Assembly: GCF_008728515.1 (NCBI RefSeq)
Contig: NC_044984.1
Span: 93,357,181 to 93,421,180, forward strand
DNA from: Papio anubis
Taxonomy: Eukaryota > Chordata > Mammalia > Primates > Cercopithecidae
Length of the DNA stretch: 64,000 nt
Direction: 5' to 3'
Below are positions 45,501-57,300 of the stretch, one piece after another; the first letter of the stretch is position 1, and the number at the start of each line of letters is the position of its first letter. A program made the position numbers and the translations under genes. The notes under the pieces were generated by a model. The model was not told the DNA's origin. It saw only the letters and a program-made list of their open reading frames with translations, and searched no databases.

Positions 45501-46857
45501 TCTTTGTGTTTTGGTCTGAAAGGGACTGAGGCTCCACTGGGTGAGCTGCTCAGGGCACATCCTGATGCAGACAGCCTGTTGGCTCTGTCAGCAGCTCTCC
45601 CATCCTCCCAGCTGCAATGACTGCCAAGTTGGCTTTGCTTTCAGTATTCCAATCACACAGGGCCTGCACCTCCCTTCATTCCTTGGGGGTGATTTTAATA
45701 GTTTCTCTGTGTGTACAGTGATTTTGAGGCAGGAGATACATGAGGGACTGCAGCAGCATAAGAAGTCAGTGGTGTCAACGTCTGACAACTACCATGACTG
45801 AAAAAGTCAGATTCCTGAAGTGACTTCATTTATATTGCCATATCCTGACAGAAGCTGAGGCTGCTCTTGGTATATGAACACAGTATCATCTTATATCTAT
45901 GGAAATACAAAAGAATGGGAGGGTTTTTTTTTTTTCCTTAAGCAAAAGGAAAATATTAACTCAAGATCCAAACTGTTTTATTCATTTGTGAACTTCCACA
46001 ATGCCTTGCTTACACAGTTATTTCACTGATTCTAGAACACACAGTTTTCCTCATTTACCATCTGTGAAATGATAATGCATCTTACAATCCACAGTGCCTC
46101 ACAATTGCCATCACATGGTTGTCATAGCTCATGCCCACATGCTTGGTCATAGCTGCTCATGTGTTGAGTATAATTGGCATTTAAACTGTGTTCAAAATGA
46201 TTACATTATAATTTGGCATTAGTAGGAACTCAGTACTTGGAAAGATACAAATACAGTAGGGAGAGGATAATTTGATATTTGTGAAGCAAATAACTTCACT
46301 GGAGAAGAGACTGCTATGACATATTTTCTCTAAAAGCAGTAACCATGTGCATTGTGGGTCTGAAGGAAGGAAGATAGCCACAAATGCATGAAGCCTTATC
46401 ACGCTTTGTTACTTCAATATATGAAAAAGATTACATATTACATGCCAAGGAACTCAACAAAGGCAGGAGTAATTGACAAAGCCCTCTACATGAAGGAAAT
46501 GTTCAATCTGTGTGAGGCTGTTGTGACGGGTTTATGTGTTGGACAGAATCACCATAAGGCACTGTGTCACAGTTTAATTGGCAGCATTTGTTTTTCTTTT
46601 GTAGGAATGCATAACATAATGATGTATCTTATAATAGATGGTATTTCTAGGTTCCATGAAATAGAGTGGAACAAAGTAGATGTTTTTGTCTTTAGATGAC
46701 TAGGGCTATGCAAATACTAGACCTCACTTATCCCATTGCGTTCAAAATGTCTCTGCAGTTCATTTACATATTACCAAAGAGCCATCCACTTGAAAACTTA
46801 AACTCGGCATTGTGTCTCAAGCGAGGTAAACTGAACTAAACATTCTTACGGCAACAT
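45501..46857. other. Unassigned intron block
   Basis: About 1.35 kb with no repeat that I recognise. A 103-codon plus-strand frame at 46388-46699 and an 86-codon frame at 45541-45801 show no domain, no upstream promoter features and no splice logic. Confidence 0.5.
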
Positions 46858-47170
46858 GGCGGTGCGCGGTGGCTCACGTCTGTAATTCTAGCATTTTGGG
46901 AGGCCGAGGTGGGCAGATGATGAGGTCAGGAGTTTGACACCTGCTTGGCCAACATAGTGAAACCCTATCTTGACTAAAAACACAAAAAACTAGCTGGGTG
47001 TGGTGGCAGGTGCCTGTAATCCTAGCTACTCGGGAGGCTGAGGCAGGAGAATCGCTTGAACCTGGTGGGTGGAGGTTGCAGCAAGCCTAGATTGTGCCGC
47101 TGCACACCAGCCTGGGCGACAGAGTGAGACTCCATCTCAAAAAAAAAAAAAAAAAAAAAGGAAAAAAAAA
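46858..47170 (+). mobile_element. Alu SINE
   Basis: Full-length sense Alu from GGCGGTGCGCGGTGGCTCAC to a long A-rich tail. ATTCTTACGGCA before and ATTCTATGGCA after form a diverged duplication. Confidence 0.96.
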
Positions 47171-47959
47171 TTCTATGGCACCCAGGCAGATGATTGTGGA
47201 ATACATGGCCTTAATGAAAAATAAGCTAACTGCTTAGGCAATTATTTCAAATTCAGTTTAAGGAAGTCAGTGTGTTTTAGTGTCTGATTTTGAACATCAG
47301 GACTAAAGACCCCGAGGCTTTTTTCCTTTAAGGTACTGTCAGGTCAGTGTGAAAAAGCTGTTTGCCAGGGGAGCCAGTTGGAAATGGAAGAAATAATTTA
47401 CATTCCTGCTGTGGGCAAGTTGTCAATCATTATGTGTGAAGCCTGTACCATCATTTTTCTCCTATAGCTACACAAGGATGCTGTCTTAAAGATGTAGTCA
47501 AGTTCCATGACAAATAGCAGGTCAATAGCTGAGGATATGTTGCCTGGTGTGTGGTGGTAGAGAAAGGGCACACACCTCTATTCCCCAAACTTCAGGCCGG
47601 CTGCTTGATGTAATAGCAGGTTGTAAAGTGAAAAAGCTTCTGCATGAAAGGATAGCTTTTACATGGGGTACAGAGCGCAGAAACATTTTTTGGCCACACA
47701 TTGGTTTTTCTCAGCCATGGATCATAATGATTGTCAGTAGAATCATTTGTTTTAAATGCAAAGAAGAGCTGAAATGCTTCTATGTATGATCGCTTCTCAA
47801 GATTTCTAGAAATGTGTCCTAGGTAACTCAATTTACCATGCCCAAATGGAACTCTTGATTTCTCCCTCCAAATTTTCCCTCCTAAATATTCCTAATCTCA
47901 AGAAACCTCACGCCAAAAACATTTCCACTTATCCTCAATTCTTTTGATTTCTCTACAAT
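47171..47959. other. Unassigned sequence
   Basis: No recognisable gene or repeat. 80-codon frames on both strands at 47547-47831 overlap each other. Confidence 0.45.
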
Positions 47960-48720
47960 CAATGTCACATTCATCATCTCTATCTTCCTTGTAAATCCTG
48001 ACTCAGATATTCTCACCTTCTTCACCACAACCACTTTAGTACAAGGCACCACCATCTCTTGCCCCGACTACTAGGTGAATGTCTCAGCTATGTTTTCAAT
48101 GACCGCCATCCCCATTCCCACAGCAGCCAAAGTGAGCCTTTCAAGCATAAACCTAACCATATCTCTCTCCTATTTAACACCCCTCTGATGCTCACGCTCA
48201 CTTTTAGATTACTATGCAACCTCTCTCCACGGCTCACAATACCTGGTCCTGGGCCACCACTTTGACATCTTTTCTACCAGCCTTTTCCCTGGCTCATGCT
48301 ACTATAGCCACACTGGCTTCCTTGCTGTTCCTCAAACAGGCACGGTCCTGCTGCAGGGGATTTGCACTTGCCACTCCCTCAGCCTGGAGTGCTGATCTCT
48401 GCATGGCTTCTTCCCACACTTGGTTCACATCTCTGCCTAAATGAAACTTCCTCAAATAAGTCTTTCCTCATCACCCTTCTGAAGATCTGGTCACTGTCTA
48501 TCCTCTTACCCCACTCTATGTTTCCTTATAGTATGTGCCACTAGCTGATATCATTACAGACTTATCTGTTACCTGCTTATTGTCTTTGTCCGTCTCTAGA
48601 ATGTAAGTTCCGTGAGAGCAGGGGCTCTGTTGGTTTTGTTTCCAATGCATTTCTAAAGACTAGAACAGTGCCTGGCATATAGTAGGTGTTCAGTAAATAT
48701 TTTCATTCAATATAAATACT
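47960..48720 (+). mobile_element. L2 LINE, long 3' section
   Basis: Sense L2 for about 750 bp: AGTGAGCCTTTCAAGCATAA, CCACACTGGCTTCCTTGCTG, TTCCTCAAACAGGCACGGTC, then the 3' end CTAGAATGTAAGTTCCGTGA and CAGTGCCTGGCATATAGTAG. Overlapping plus-strand frames are remnants of the L2 protein with stops. Confidence 0.85.
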
Positions 48721-49716
48721 GCATATACTTCTTCATACGTCGCCTTCCCAGTTGTACACTTTCTAGGCATACTGGGCCCTCACAAAGATGTATAGAGTGT
48801 GGACTGCCTTTCAACTGAAGCATTTTACCTGACATTCCAACTATGGCAGCACCCAGGGATGGCAATGAGATGGTGTGTGCATCACCCAAGTGGCCCTCCA
48901 CAGTCAAGCAGGTCACTGAAGTCTGTCTCTGATGACCTTGCCTCCAATGTCTCCCTCTGTCTCTTTCTTTCCCATTCTTCCCCTGGCAGCAGTTCATTCA
49001 GTGGGTATTTTTAAGCACTGCTTTGTGAAGGGCACTGTGTGAACATATAGCTGAGCCCTCCAAAGTCAGGTCTTCAAGGAGTTTGGTGTCTGGTGGAGGG
49101 GCACGACGAACCCACATAAATATAAGGGCTGTTAAAAGGTGAAGTGTCTTGCCCCAGTGGAATAAGGCACTGGAAACTGAAATTGGCTCATCTGACGCTG
49201 AGTCCAGCCTCTTATCCACTCTGCCGCCTTGCAGCCCACCCAAGCCGGCCTTCCTATGGCGCTCCTCTGTAGTTTTAATCTTTGTTCTAAATCCTCCTTT
49301 TCCCCTTCTCTACATTCAAAGCACCAAATCCTGCCCTTCTTGGTAAAGTTATACATCAGCTGATGATCAGATCAGAGTAGTTCACAGTAAGTGAGAATGA
49401 CTCAGATTTAATTCTCTCGGGTGGCGTTTGTATTGTAGCTTTTCTGTCCCTGTTGCAGCCAGTCACAAGGAGATACGTGTGTGGGTTTATCTGTTTCTCT
49501 ATTTTTTGGGGGGGACTGCAGGAGAAAGGATGCTACCTGGGGTCTGCTTATTTACTGTGAGTCTTTCTACCTCACCCTGCCTCTCAGACTCCCATGGACC
49601 AAAGCATGAAGTAGGTCTGGCCATGGGTATTTCTCCTTCTTTAGTACAATTTCTGAAGGGAAGGCGGTATTCCATTCTTGGCATTTGGGAGGTGGTGAAA
49701 CAGGCACCCACTCTTT
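48721..49716. other. Unassigned intron block
   Basis: 48985-49230 has a weak SINE/L2-like look (GTATTTTTAAGCACTGCTTT, GAAGTGTCTTGCCCCAG) but is not firmly assigned. The remainder, including 49420-49710, is unrecognised. Frames up to 147 codons cross the microsatellite that follows and are low complexity there. Confidence 0.45.
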
Positions 49717-49758
<42 letters not shown>

Positions 49759-49764
49759 TGTGTG
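49717..49764. repeat. Compound (TC)n(TG)n microsatellite
   Basis: About 12 TC units passing directly into about 12 TG units, visible directly. Confidence 0.97.
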
Positions 49765-50094
49765 CATGCCTGTATGTACAGTGGTGCTACAGGGTCATTT
49801 ATACCAGCACGCCTCATAAATTGCACCCCTGTTCATCTTGTGCACCATGTGCCCTCCAGTGGCTGCCATGAAGAAGAAATGGAACTTCCTAAGGCAGCCA
49901 TCCTGACAGACACTATTGGAAACTTTCTCTGCAAGGCTGAGAACATGAGGGAAAGACTGTGGATGTTCATTCTGTTGTTAATCGTATCTCTGTTGCAAGA
50001 CCAGCCTAGTGTACCACCTTTCATGATAGAAGAAATCTGTGAATAGAAAATAACAGGAATTGGTGGCTTTTCTAATCAAAATTCAACCAGTTCT

Positions 50095-50345
50095 CTTCAG
50101 ACACTTCTTCACCTGTAAAATGGGAATGGCAACAGTGTGCATCTCATAGGGTTCGGGTGAGGGGAAATATATCAGGATATATGACATATACATGACATAT
50201 ATGTCAGACTCAGAACACTGTCACACAAAAGTGTCTTTAGGTCAATCAACAGGGATTTATTTGCCACCTCCAGTGTGCTAGAAACTGTTCTAGGAGCTGG
50301 GGATACAGGAGTCAACAAACTAATCTATGCCCTGATGGGGCTGAT
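50095..50345. mobile_element. MIR piece (sense) followed by L2 3' end (antisense)
   Basis: 50095-50170: CTTCACCTGTAAAATGGGAA then CATCTCATAGGGTTCG, MIR sense. 50235-50345: AACAGGGATTTATTTGCCAC, GCTAGAAACTGTTCTAGGAG, CTGGGGATACAGGAGTCAAC, L2 antisense. Confidence 0.65.
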
Positions 50346-51190
50346 GGTGGTTAATAATCATGATAGCCAAGGCATAGGCAGGATCCAAATCCCCGCAGTC
50401 TAGCTCCAAGTCCCCAGTCTCCTCCATGACTCCATAGCACCTCTTGTTCACTGAGCAAGAGAATGCGAATAATACACTAGCCATGACGTTGTGAGTTGAG
50501 ATCCTGGACCTCAGGGATAAAGACCTGTACTTAGCAGCCATCTACTTTGAAGCTGCTAGCTGAAACCTGTCCAAGAACATAACACTGGGGAAAGGAGGTT
50601 TGAGAAAAAAATTCTTGAGCAAGATTGACAATTAACAAAGGGGAAGATAAAGGAAGAGGGACTAAAACAAACTCCCATTATTGTTATTATAACTATTATT
50701 CCCTGTGTCATCTAGAGGAGTCAAGTAACCTAAGGAATCAAATTCAATGAAAAAAATATTGGTTGCATATCCACTCTGAGCAAAGAGTGGGTGTGCAACA
50801 AATATTTGAGCAAGGCATGAAAATGATTTTTCATTAGACACATACTTTAGAATTTCATTTTCTAAAATAGCTTTGTTTGATGGTCAATGAATTCAATAAA
50901 CAATTTTCCAGGTTTTTATACATCTAGCAACTCCATGATCACACAGTGTATTTATCATCTATCATTCTCTAGTTACTGAATATCGGTTGGGGTTCCTGTC
51001 CCCCAGTTTTCCATACATTTAGGCCCTCTTGCATGGTACCCTATCCAGGTCATCTTTTTCCCCCGGTGAGCTCGCACTAATCATCTTAGATTTTCTGAGA
51101 TGGTTTTGGTTTCACATATTTTGAGTGGGGGCTTACAAACAATAATAAGATTATCCATAATTCTAAAATTCTTTATTCTTTTCTCTGATT
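50346..51190. other. Unassigned sequence
   Basis: Nothing recognisable; AT-rich with no gene support. Confidence 0.45.
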
Positions 51191-51203
51191 AAAACCTTTG
51201 TGG

Positions 51204-51541
51204 GCCAGGCACACTGACTCATGCCTGTAATCCCAGCACTTTGGGATGCCTACACAGGAGGATCACTTGAGCCTAGGAGTTCACAACCAGCCTGGGTTAT
51301 GTAAGGAAACACCGTCTCTACAAATAATAAAAATAAATTAGTCAGGTGTGGTAGTGTGCACCTAGTCCCAGCTACTTGGGAGGCTGAGGAGAGAGCACTG
51401 CCTGAGCCCGGAAGGTTGACGATGCAGTGAACCGGGATTGCACCACTGCTCTCTAGCCTGGGTGACAACAACAACAACAATAGCAACAACAACAACAACA
51501 ACCATAACAAACATAAAACACCAAAATAAAACAAACCCCCA
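51204..51541 (+). mobile_element. Alu SINE, AluJ-like, with a (CAA)n tail
   Basis: Diverged sense Alu from GCCAGGCACACTGACTCATG. The tail has become (CAA)n at about 51465-51505, then A-rich. AAAACCTTTGTGG (51191-51203) and AAAACCTCTGTGG (51542-51554) flank it. Minus-strand frames reading long Leu or Val runs come from the (CAA)n tail. Confidence 0.96.
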
Positions 51542-51554
51542 AAAACCTCTGTGG

Positions 51555-52075
51555 TGGACTGATTGCAGTAATGGTCTCATTTCTTCATCCTTCCCTACTT
51601 TCAAGCTATTTACCGTGTGATTTTGCAGTTGCTCCTATTGAGAGGTGAGCTATATCCTCCCCTCCCAAGCTGATTTTGAGTTTTCCATATAGCTTCCTTT
51701 GGCCAAGTGTTGGCAGATGTGATGTAAGCAGAGGTGTAAAAAAGCGCTTGCTCATTTTTGTTTGTTTGATGCTTTCTTTGTTCTGAAGACATGTCTGCGA
51801 TAGCATACTAGAGAGTGGGGCACAGGGAGCCCCAGCTGTTTCAGCTGAGACCCTCCCAGGTCTGTCAACTCTCATATGCCAGAAGACTAGAGGCAACTGC
51901 CAGACGTGAGGGAGCCAGCTGAGATCAGAAGAAAATTGCAGCCAAGCCCAGCCTAAATCGCTGACCCACAAACTGCAAGCTTGGCTAAACAAATGTCTAT
52001 TGCTTTAAGCCACTTCGTTTTCAGACAGCTTGTTCCATAGCATTGTTGAGGCAATGGATAACTGATAATGTTTCC
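51555..52075 (+). mobile_element. Old interspersed repeat-like segment, family uncertain
   Basis: Has the layout of a common old repeat: ATGTGATGTAAGCAGAGGTG, CCAAGCCCAGCCTAAATCGC, then TTTAAGCCACTTCGTTTTCAG and GGCAATGGATAACTGATAA at the end. A 128-codon minus-strand frame (51606-51992) runs antisense to it and is not a gene. Confidence 0.5.
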
Positions 52076-52164
52076 CATAAATCTTAGGAACTTGGAAGCT
52101 GCTCCTCCATTTGCCCTCCTTTAAGGAAAAAATTGAATGCTGTTTGCAAAGCATTGTATAAAAT

Positions 52165-52325
52165 GCTTTATTAGATTATCTTATTGAATCCTGACAACAA
52201 TACCTAGAAGATAGATATAATGTTATTATCCAAATTTCAGAGGCAAGGAAATTGAAGCATAGAGAAGGTTAAGTGACTTGACCAAAGTGCTTTTAGAAAA
52301 GCAGAGATTCTACAACTGGTCTTCC
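52165..52325 (-). mobile_element. MIR SINE
   Basis: Antisense MIR: CTTATTGAATCCTGACAACA, GGTTAAGTGACTTGACCAAA. 52326-52963 after it is unassigned AT-rich sequence. Confidence 0.8.
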
Positions 52326-52963
52326 AAACCTTGGAAGACTGCTTTTAGCCACTGCTGCCTGCCATTTACTCTTTGGATTCTCCATTCTACCTGTTCTGCT
52401 GCCTACTTCTACCCCCTAATTAGGAGAAGACCTTGTGTTCCCATTTGGGATACAGATACCACTTTCATACTGGGTTTACTCCTAATATTTCTGTCCATAC
52501 CACTCATGTAGATGGTTGTCTTCCACATTAGTCTGGAAATTTTTTGAGGGTAAAGACTGTAAAATACTTACATTTTTTCCCTACAACTCTTTGCAGTAAT
52601 TTTTTTCAAAAAGATCATTTTCATGTTTTAAGGTAGTTACTCCATAAAATATATAAAAAGGTAAAAAATACTCTCCTAGAAAATATATGCATATTTAAAA
52701 GGGCATTGTTATTCAAATTAATCTAATTTGTGGAATACACAGTAGAGGGATTTCTTCATTTTGTTAAATAGTTTTAGTTATATGGTATTTGAAGGTAGTG
52801 TTTGAATGTCTACAAAAATAAAACTCTCCTGACTCATTTATAGATTAATTCCAGAAGCAGGGATTAATACAAAACTGGTAGTGAATAAGTTTTGTTTTGC
52901 AGTTAGTTTCTGCATTTAAGAAATTGCTTTATGGTTCAGTAACTTGCCCTGCACTTTAGGTAC

Positions 52964-52986
52964 GCTGCCACCAGGTGGCAGCAGGG
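52964..52986 (+). promoter_or_regulatory. Candidate CTCF-binding motif in a 19-bp palindrome
   Basis: CCACCAGGTGGCAGC (52968-52982) fits every position of the CTCF core pattern CCASYAGRKGGCRSY on the plus strand. It is embedded in GCTGCCACC-A-GGTGGCAGC, two perfect 9-bp arms around one base (52964-52982). Occupancy is unknown. 52983-53664 is otherwise unassigned. Confidence 0.65.
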
Positions 52987-53664
52987 TGCCAGGCAAAAGG
53001 CTTGTAAGCAAAGAATTTGTGTGCTTTCTGAGGTTCAAGGTAACAGCTCTTTCCTTAAGTTCAAAAAGATTTTCAGGCCACTGATTTCCAATTTAGCATA
53101 ATACATTTCTTTACTAAAATAGCTAAACTAAAACTCTAAGCCACCCTAAAACACCTTTAGAACAGATATAAATTCTAAGCTATAAAATCACCTACCTCAT
53201 TATTACTTCTCTTCTCTAGCATCTAATTATTTCCGTAATGGCTTATACACCATGATGGCTTATACGAATCTTATACACTTACCTAATGATAGTGTTAACC
53301 ATTGTAATTTACTTTGAATCTTTATTATCAATCTCTGCCATGGCACTGTGTATGTTAGTTTTCAAAATTCTCAATAGTTTTTCTCTAGGTAAAAAAACCT
53401 ATCCGGCTTTCCTTTCACCTAAGACAGCAGAGGTTTATCTTTTCAGTATTATCTGAGATCTTCTCTTAAGACCAAAAGTATTTCTCCACCACAGTGGCAT
53501 GAACACTATTTATTTGCATTTCATGTGTGTATTTGCAAATATGGAGTACTTTTGCTTTCATATTTTCTATACTATATAATAATCTACTAGAATATTTCCC
53601 CTCTCAAAGCTCTTAGAAGCACAGAGGCAGTTTACCATACTTTAACAGAACTATAGCTGGATTT

Positions 53665-53713
53665 TATATATATATATATATATGTTTTTTTTTTTTTTTT
53701 TTTTTTTTTTTTA
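53665..53713. repeat. (TA)n followed by a long T-run
   Basis: About ten TA units, then TG and about 28 T. On the minus strand this is an A-run followed by TA units. Confidence 0.95.
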
Positions 53714-53834
53714 GCAACAGGCTGTGCCCTAAATATCTCAAGAAAAGACTTCTTTAAAGAACAAAAATCTTCGTGCAAAATTAGCAAGATACAGGAAAAA
53801 TGGTAACTGGGCAAAATACAGGGAAAAAAGGTAC

Positions 53835-54056
53835 CTGATTTCATTATAATATATAAAGCTCTGGAACAGATTCTAGGAGAGTTTAGATTTACAGGTGATA
53901 AATTGAGAATGAAGCTATCCCTAACCGCTGAAGCACTACTCTGCTGTGTTCGAAGGTCCTCTGCTTCAAGCACAATGAGGTCTGGGAGGCTGAGGGTTGA
54001 TGCTGAGGATTGAGGGTCAATGCTCATGGAGAAAGAGGACACCAGCAATTCTGTAC
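53835..54056 (-). other. Cryptic-exon candidate on the ANKS1B strand
   Basis: On the minus strand a pyrimidine-rich CCCCTCCTTTTTTTTCC, a CTAAT branch-like motif and GTGCTCAG precede 54056. CAG|GTACCT follows 53835. The enclosed 222 bp are open in one frame (within a 144-codon frame at 53632-54066 whose end runs into the poly-T tract). That frame needs one base from the exon before, but the host intron is phase 0. In phase 0 the segment meets TGA after ten codons. So if ever spliced in it would truncate ANKS1B. I recognise no domain. Confidence 0.25.
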
Positions 54057-55149
54057 CTGAGCACAATTAGGAAAAAAAAGGAGGGGAAATGTTCAGCTTC
54101 ACCTTGAAAGTTGTTACACAAAGCTCTCCCTCTCACGTTCACCAAATCCAGGAGGGGAAAGACTTTGAGCAGGAGTAAGCCATGAGGGTTTGGACAAGGC
54201 TGGTAGGGAAAAATGATATGTCCTGGGCATACTGGGAAGCTGAGAGTTCAGGGCAGGTGAAAGGGGTTGGTGATGGGAATGAGGGAGGATAGCATCTGAG
54301 CGGTAAATCCTGGAACTAGAGTTAGCACATCAAGCAGGGCTATCTATGCGCCCAGGGTAAGTTCTGGCTGGAAGAAGCAGATGGCAACTAAGCTGTGAAA
54401 GTAGGCTCCAAGAGACCAGCTCCCAGTCTAACTCTGGGGGAGGGATCTGGGGAAGTCAGTAAGAAAAACACAGAGGGGCAAAAGAAAAATAAAATAGGAG
54501 GAGAAGAGAAAGGGATGGATAATAAAAAGCTCTTATTTGATTTTGAGTCTCACAGGAAACCCATGAAACCAGCAGGGCAGATATTTATTATCCTCTATTT
54601 ACAAATGAGAAACTGAGTCCCAGAGGGGGTAAGTGACTTTTTTTAAGGTCAACATACCGAGGGGTGGATATAAGATTCAAAGTCAAGTGACCTGATTCTG
54701 AGCTAAAGATGAAAGAAAAGAGGGCACATTTGAAACCCTGACACACACACTGTATGTCCTACTCTTTGCTTTATAAACAGTAAGTAAAATTTTCAAATAA
54801 TGGAAGCTTAGCCTTTTAAGGGTCAAACGGAAGCAGCTTTAGCCACGGCTGGAAAGCATTTCTGAAATGTATTATATTTGCCCTTGTCTCCTTTGAAAAC
54901 TGACTGTAATCTACTCTCTTCTTGATACATGGGTTATAATTATAAAAATTGACTATATTTATGAACTTCTAATTCAGTGATACCCTCAGGTTCTATGGAG
55001 GCACATGAGTTTTTAAAAAAATTAATTTTTTTCTGCCCCACCTAATACATTCATGGCTAGAAATAGCTGTGTAGCAGAACTGACTGAGTCAGCTCCTTCT
55101 TCCCTCACAGCCACCTCTTCTTTCTTAAGTGTGTCAGCTGCTGGTCCCT
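54057..55149. other. Mostly unassigned, with one MIR
   Basis: 54560-54720 is antisense MIR (TTACAAATGAGAAACTGAGT, TCAAAGTCAAGTGACCTGAT). The rest shows nothing that I recognise. Confidence 0.55.
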
Positions 55150-55340
55150 ATCCACTGTTTCTGATCAAGTCATTCCCCTTATTAAAATCCTTTAGTGACT
55201 CCCTCTAACCACTGGTTGCAGTAGTTTGCAAAACAGGCTGCACATGAAAATCACTTGAGGAGCTTTTAAGACCTCCTGATACCCAGGTGCCAACACCAAA
55301 GATTTCAATTCAATTGTTTAGATATGGGGCCCTCACCTAC
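55150..55340 (+). mobile_element. L2 piece followed by a MER5-like DNA transposon relic
   Basis: 55150-55205: GATCAAGTCATTCCCCTTAT, AATCCTTTAGTGACTCCC, L2 sense. 55215-55340: GGCTGCACATGAAAATCACT, TGAGGAGCTTTTAAGACCTC, ACCCAGGTGCC, hAT-Charlie MER5-like. Confidence 0.55.
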
Positions 55341-55364
55341 AGGGATTAACATAAGCAGCATGAA

Positions 55365-57300
55365 CTTTTGCTTCTGGCCAAGGTAGAATAATGGGGCTAG
55401 ATTTATCATTCCAATGGAAACAACTAGTAGTCCAGATGTATATATTAAACAATGGTTTTCAAGGCAATGGACATGAGGCATTGAAGGACAGTGATCCCTG
55501 AGAGACGGACAAACAAAATGAGCCCTGCAATTGCCGCTGAGAGAATTTCTAGGCCATGGAGCAGGGAGGACGAATTCAGAAGGAGTCTGCAAGACTCCTT
55601 AAATAGAAAAGATGAAGCAGAGAATCCAGGGATACTAGGGTGGCTAGAGTGTGCCAGGTAGAGTATTACAGAGGAGAGAGTTTTGATCAGTACATGTATG
55701 TGAGGAAATGGTATAAAACCAAATGAAAAACCAGCTAAAAAGATGAGTGGGAATAGCCCTTAAAGCTCAAACTGGACTGGTAACACTGAGAATTGCAAAC
55801 GATTCAAACTGGGAAGCCCTGAAATTCAAAGGGCATTGGTCAAGTACTCACAAGAGTATCGCCCTAGTGGTGGGGAAGTATTGTCAATAGACAAAACAAT
55901 ACTCTGGCCTTGCCTAACGAACCTTAAAAACAAGACCTAAGAGATCAAAGACTATTCAAAAACTTCCCTGTATTCCAGAGCAATACCCGAAAATATTTGT
56001 AGGAATAGAAAAAAATATTCAGCATCCAACAAGGTAAAATTCATAATGTCTGGCATGTAATAAAAATGACCAGATACGCAAAAAACAGTAAAGAGAAAAA
56101 TCAATAAAACCTAAACCGAAACTGACACAGGTGTTATAATTAGGAGACAAAGATATTAAACCAGTAATTGTAAATGTATTCCATATGTTCCACAAGTTGG
56201 AGGAAAGACTGAGCATGTTTAATATAGACAGAAAATATAAGAAAGACCCAAGTCTAACTTGTGAAGATGAAAACTACAATCTCTGATATGAAAAATACAC
56301 TGCATAGTAACAGTGACAGATTAGCTATTCTAAGAAGAAAAGATAAGTGAACTTAAAGACATAGCAATAGAAACTATCCAAATGTGTCACAGAGAGAAAG
56401 AAGACTGAAAAAAATGAATAGGACATTGGTGAACTGTAGTCCAACTTTAAATGACTTAATACTGATGTATTTGGGGTTTCTAAATGAAAGGAGAAATAAG
56501 AAGGTGAGTAATAGAAAATATTTTGATGCTGGACATGGTGGCTTACAACTGTAATCCCAGAACTTTGGGAGGCAAAGATAGGGGGATAATTTGAGGTCAG
56601 GACTTCAAGACCAGCCTAGCCAACATGGTGAAAAGCTGTCTCCACTAAAAATACAAAATTAGCCAGGTGTGGTGGCACGTGCCTGTGGTCCTGGCTACTT
56701 GAGAGGCTGAGGCAGGAGAATTGCTTGAACCTGGGAGGTGGAGGTTGCAGTGAGCTGAGATTGTGCCACTGCACTCCAGCCTGGGTGACAGAATAAGCTT
56801 CTGTCTCAAAAAAAAAAAAAAAAAAAAAAAATTAAGAGACAATGACTAAAAAATTTCCTAAGTTGATGACAATGATAAGCCTCATATTTAAGAAGCTCAA
56901 AAAACTTCACACATAGAAAACATGAAAAAAATGATACCAATGTATGTAATAATCAAATTGCTATAAACCAGTGAAAAAGACAACACCTTAAGTGCAGCCA
57001 GGGGGGAAAAAACTGACCCATTACGCACAGAGGAACAACAAAATGGCAGCAAGTTTCTTGTTACAAATAATGCAGAAGAGAGGCTGGTGGATCAGTATCT
57101 TTAAAGTACTGTTACCTTAGAATTCTATACCCAGCAAAACTATGTTTCATAAATGAAGGCAAAATGAAGTATTTTTCAGACATACAAAAGTTGTGAAAAT
57201 TTATCACTAGCAGCCTCGCACTACAGAATAATGTCAAAGACAGTCCTTCAGGTAGAAGGAAAATGACACCAGATAGAAATACACAAAGGAATGAAGAGCT
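55365..57300 (+). mobile_element. L1-related block (HAL1-like), interrupted by an Alu
   Basis: Shares ordered landmarks with 5380-6075 (AGGACAGTGATCCCTGAGAG, AGTGGTGGGGAAGTATTG). Its 3' part reads TTAGAATTCTATACCCAGCA, AGGCAAAATGAAGTATTTTT, CAGGTAGAAGGAAAATGACA, typical of HAL1/L1-like sense sequence. It is heavily mutated with no open ORF1. Confidence 0.6.
56528..56831 (+). mobile_element. Alu SINE
   Basis: Full-length sense Alu from GCTGGACATGGTGGCTTAC to an A-run of about 24, inside the HAL1-like block. It is the nearest recognised Alu on the transcript-downstream side of the ANKS1B exon. Confidence 0.96.

Noticed and set aside
49428..49871. 147-codon plus-strand frame
   Set aside because: It crosses the TC/TG microsatellite (Ser-Leu and Cys-Val runs); no domain or splice support, and it is on the strand opposite to the host gene.
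51606..51992. 128-codon minus-strand frame
   Set aside because: Antisense to an old interspersed repeat; no recognisable domain.
53632..54066. 144-codon minus-strand frame as an independent gene
   Set aside because: Its C-terminal part is a Lys run and Tyr-Ile repeats read from the poly-T and (TA)n tract. There is no domain and no promoter. Kept only as a cryptic-exon candidate.
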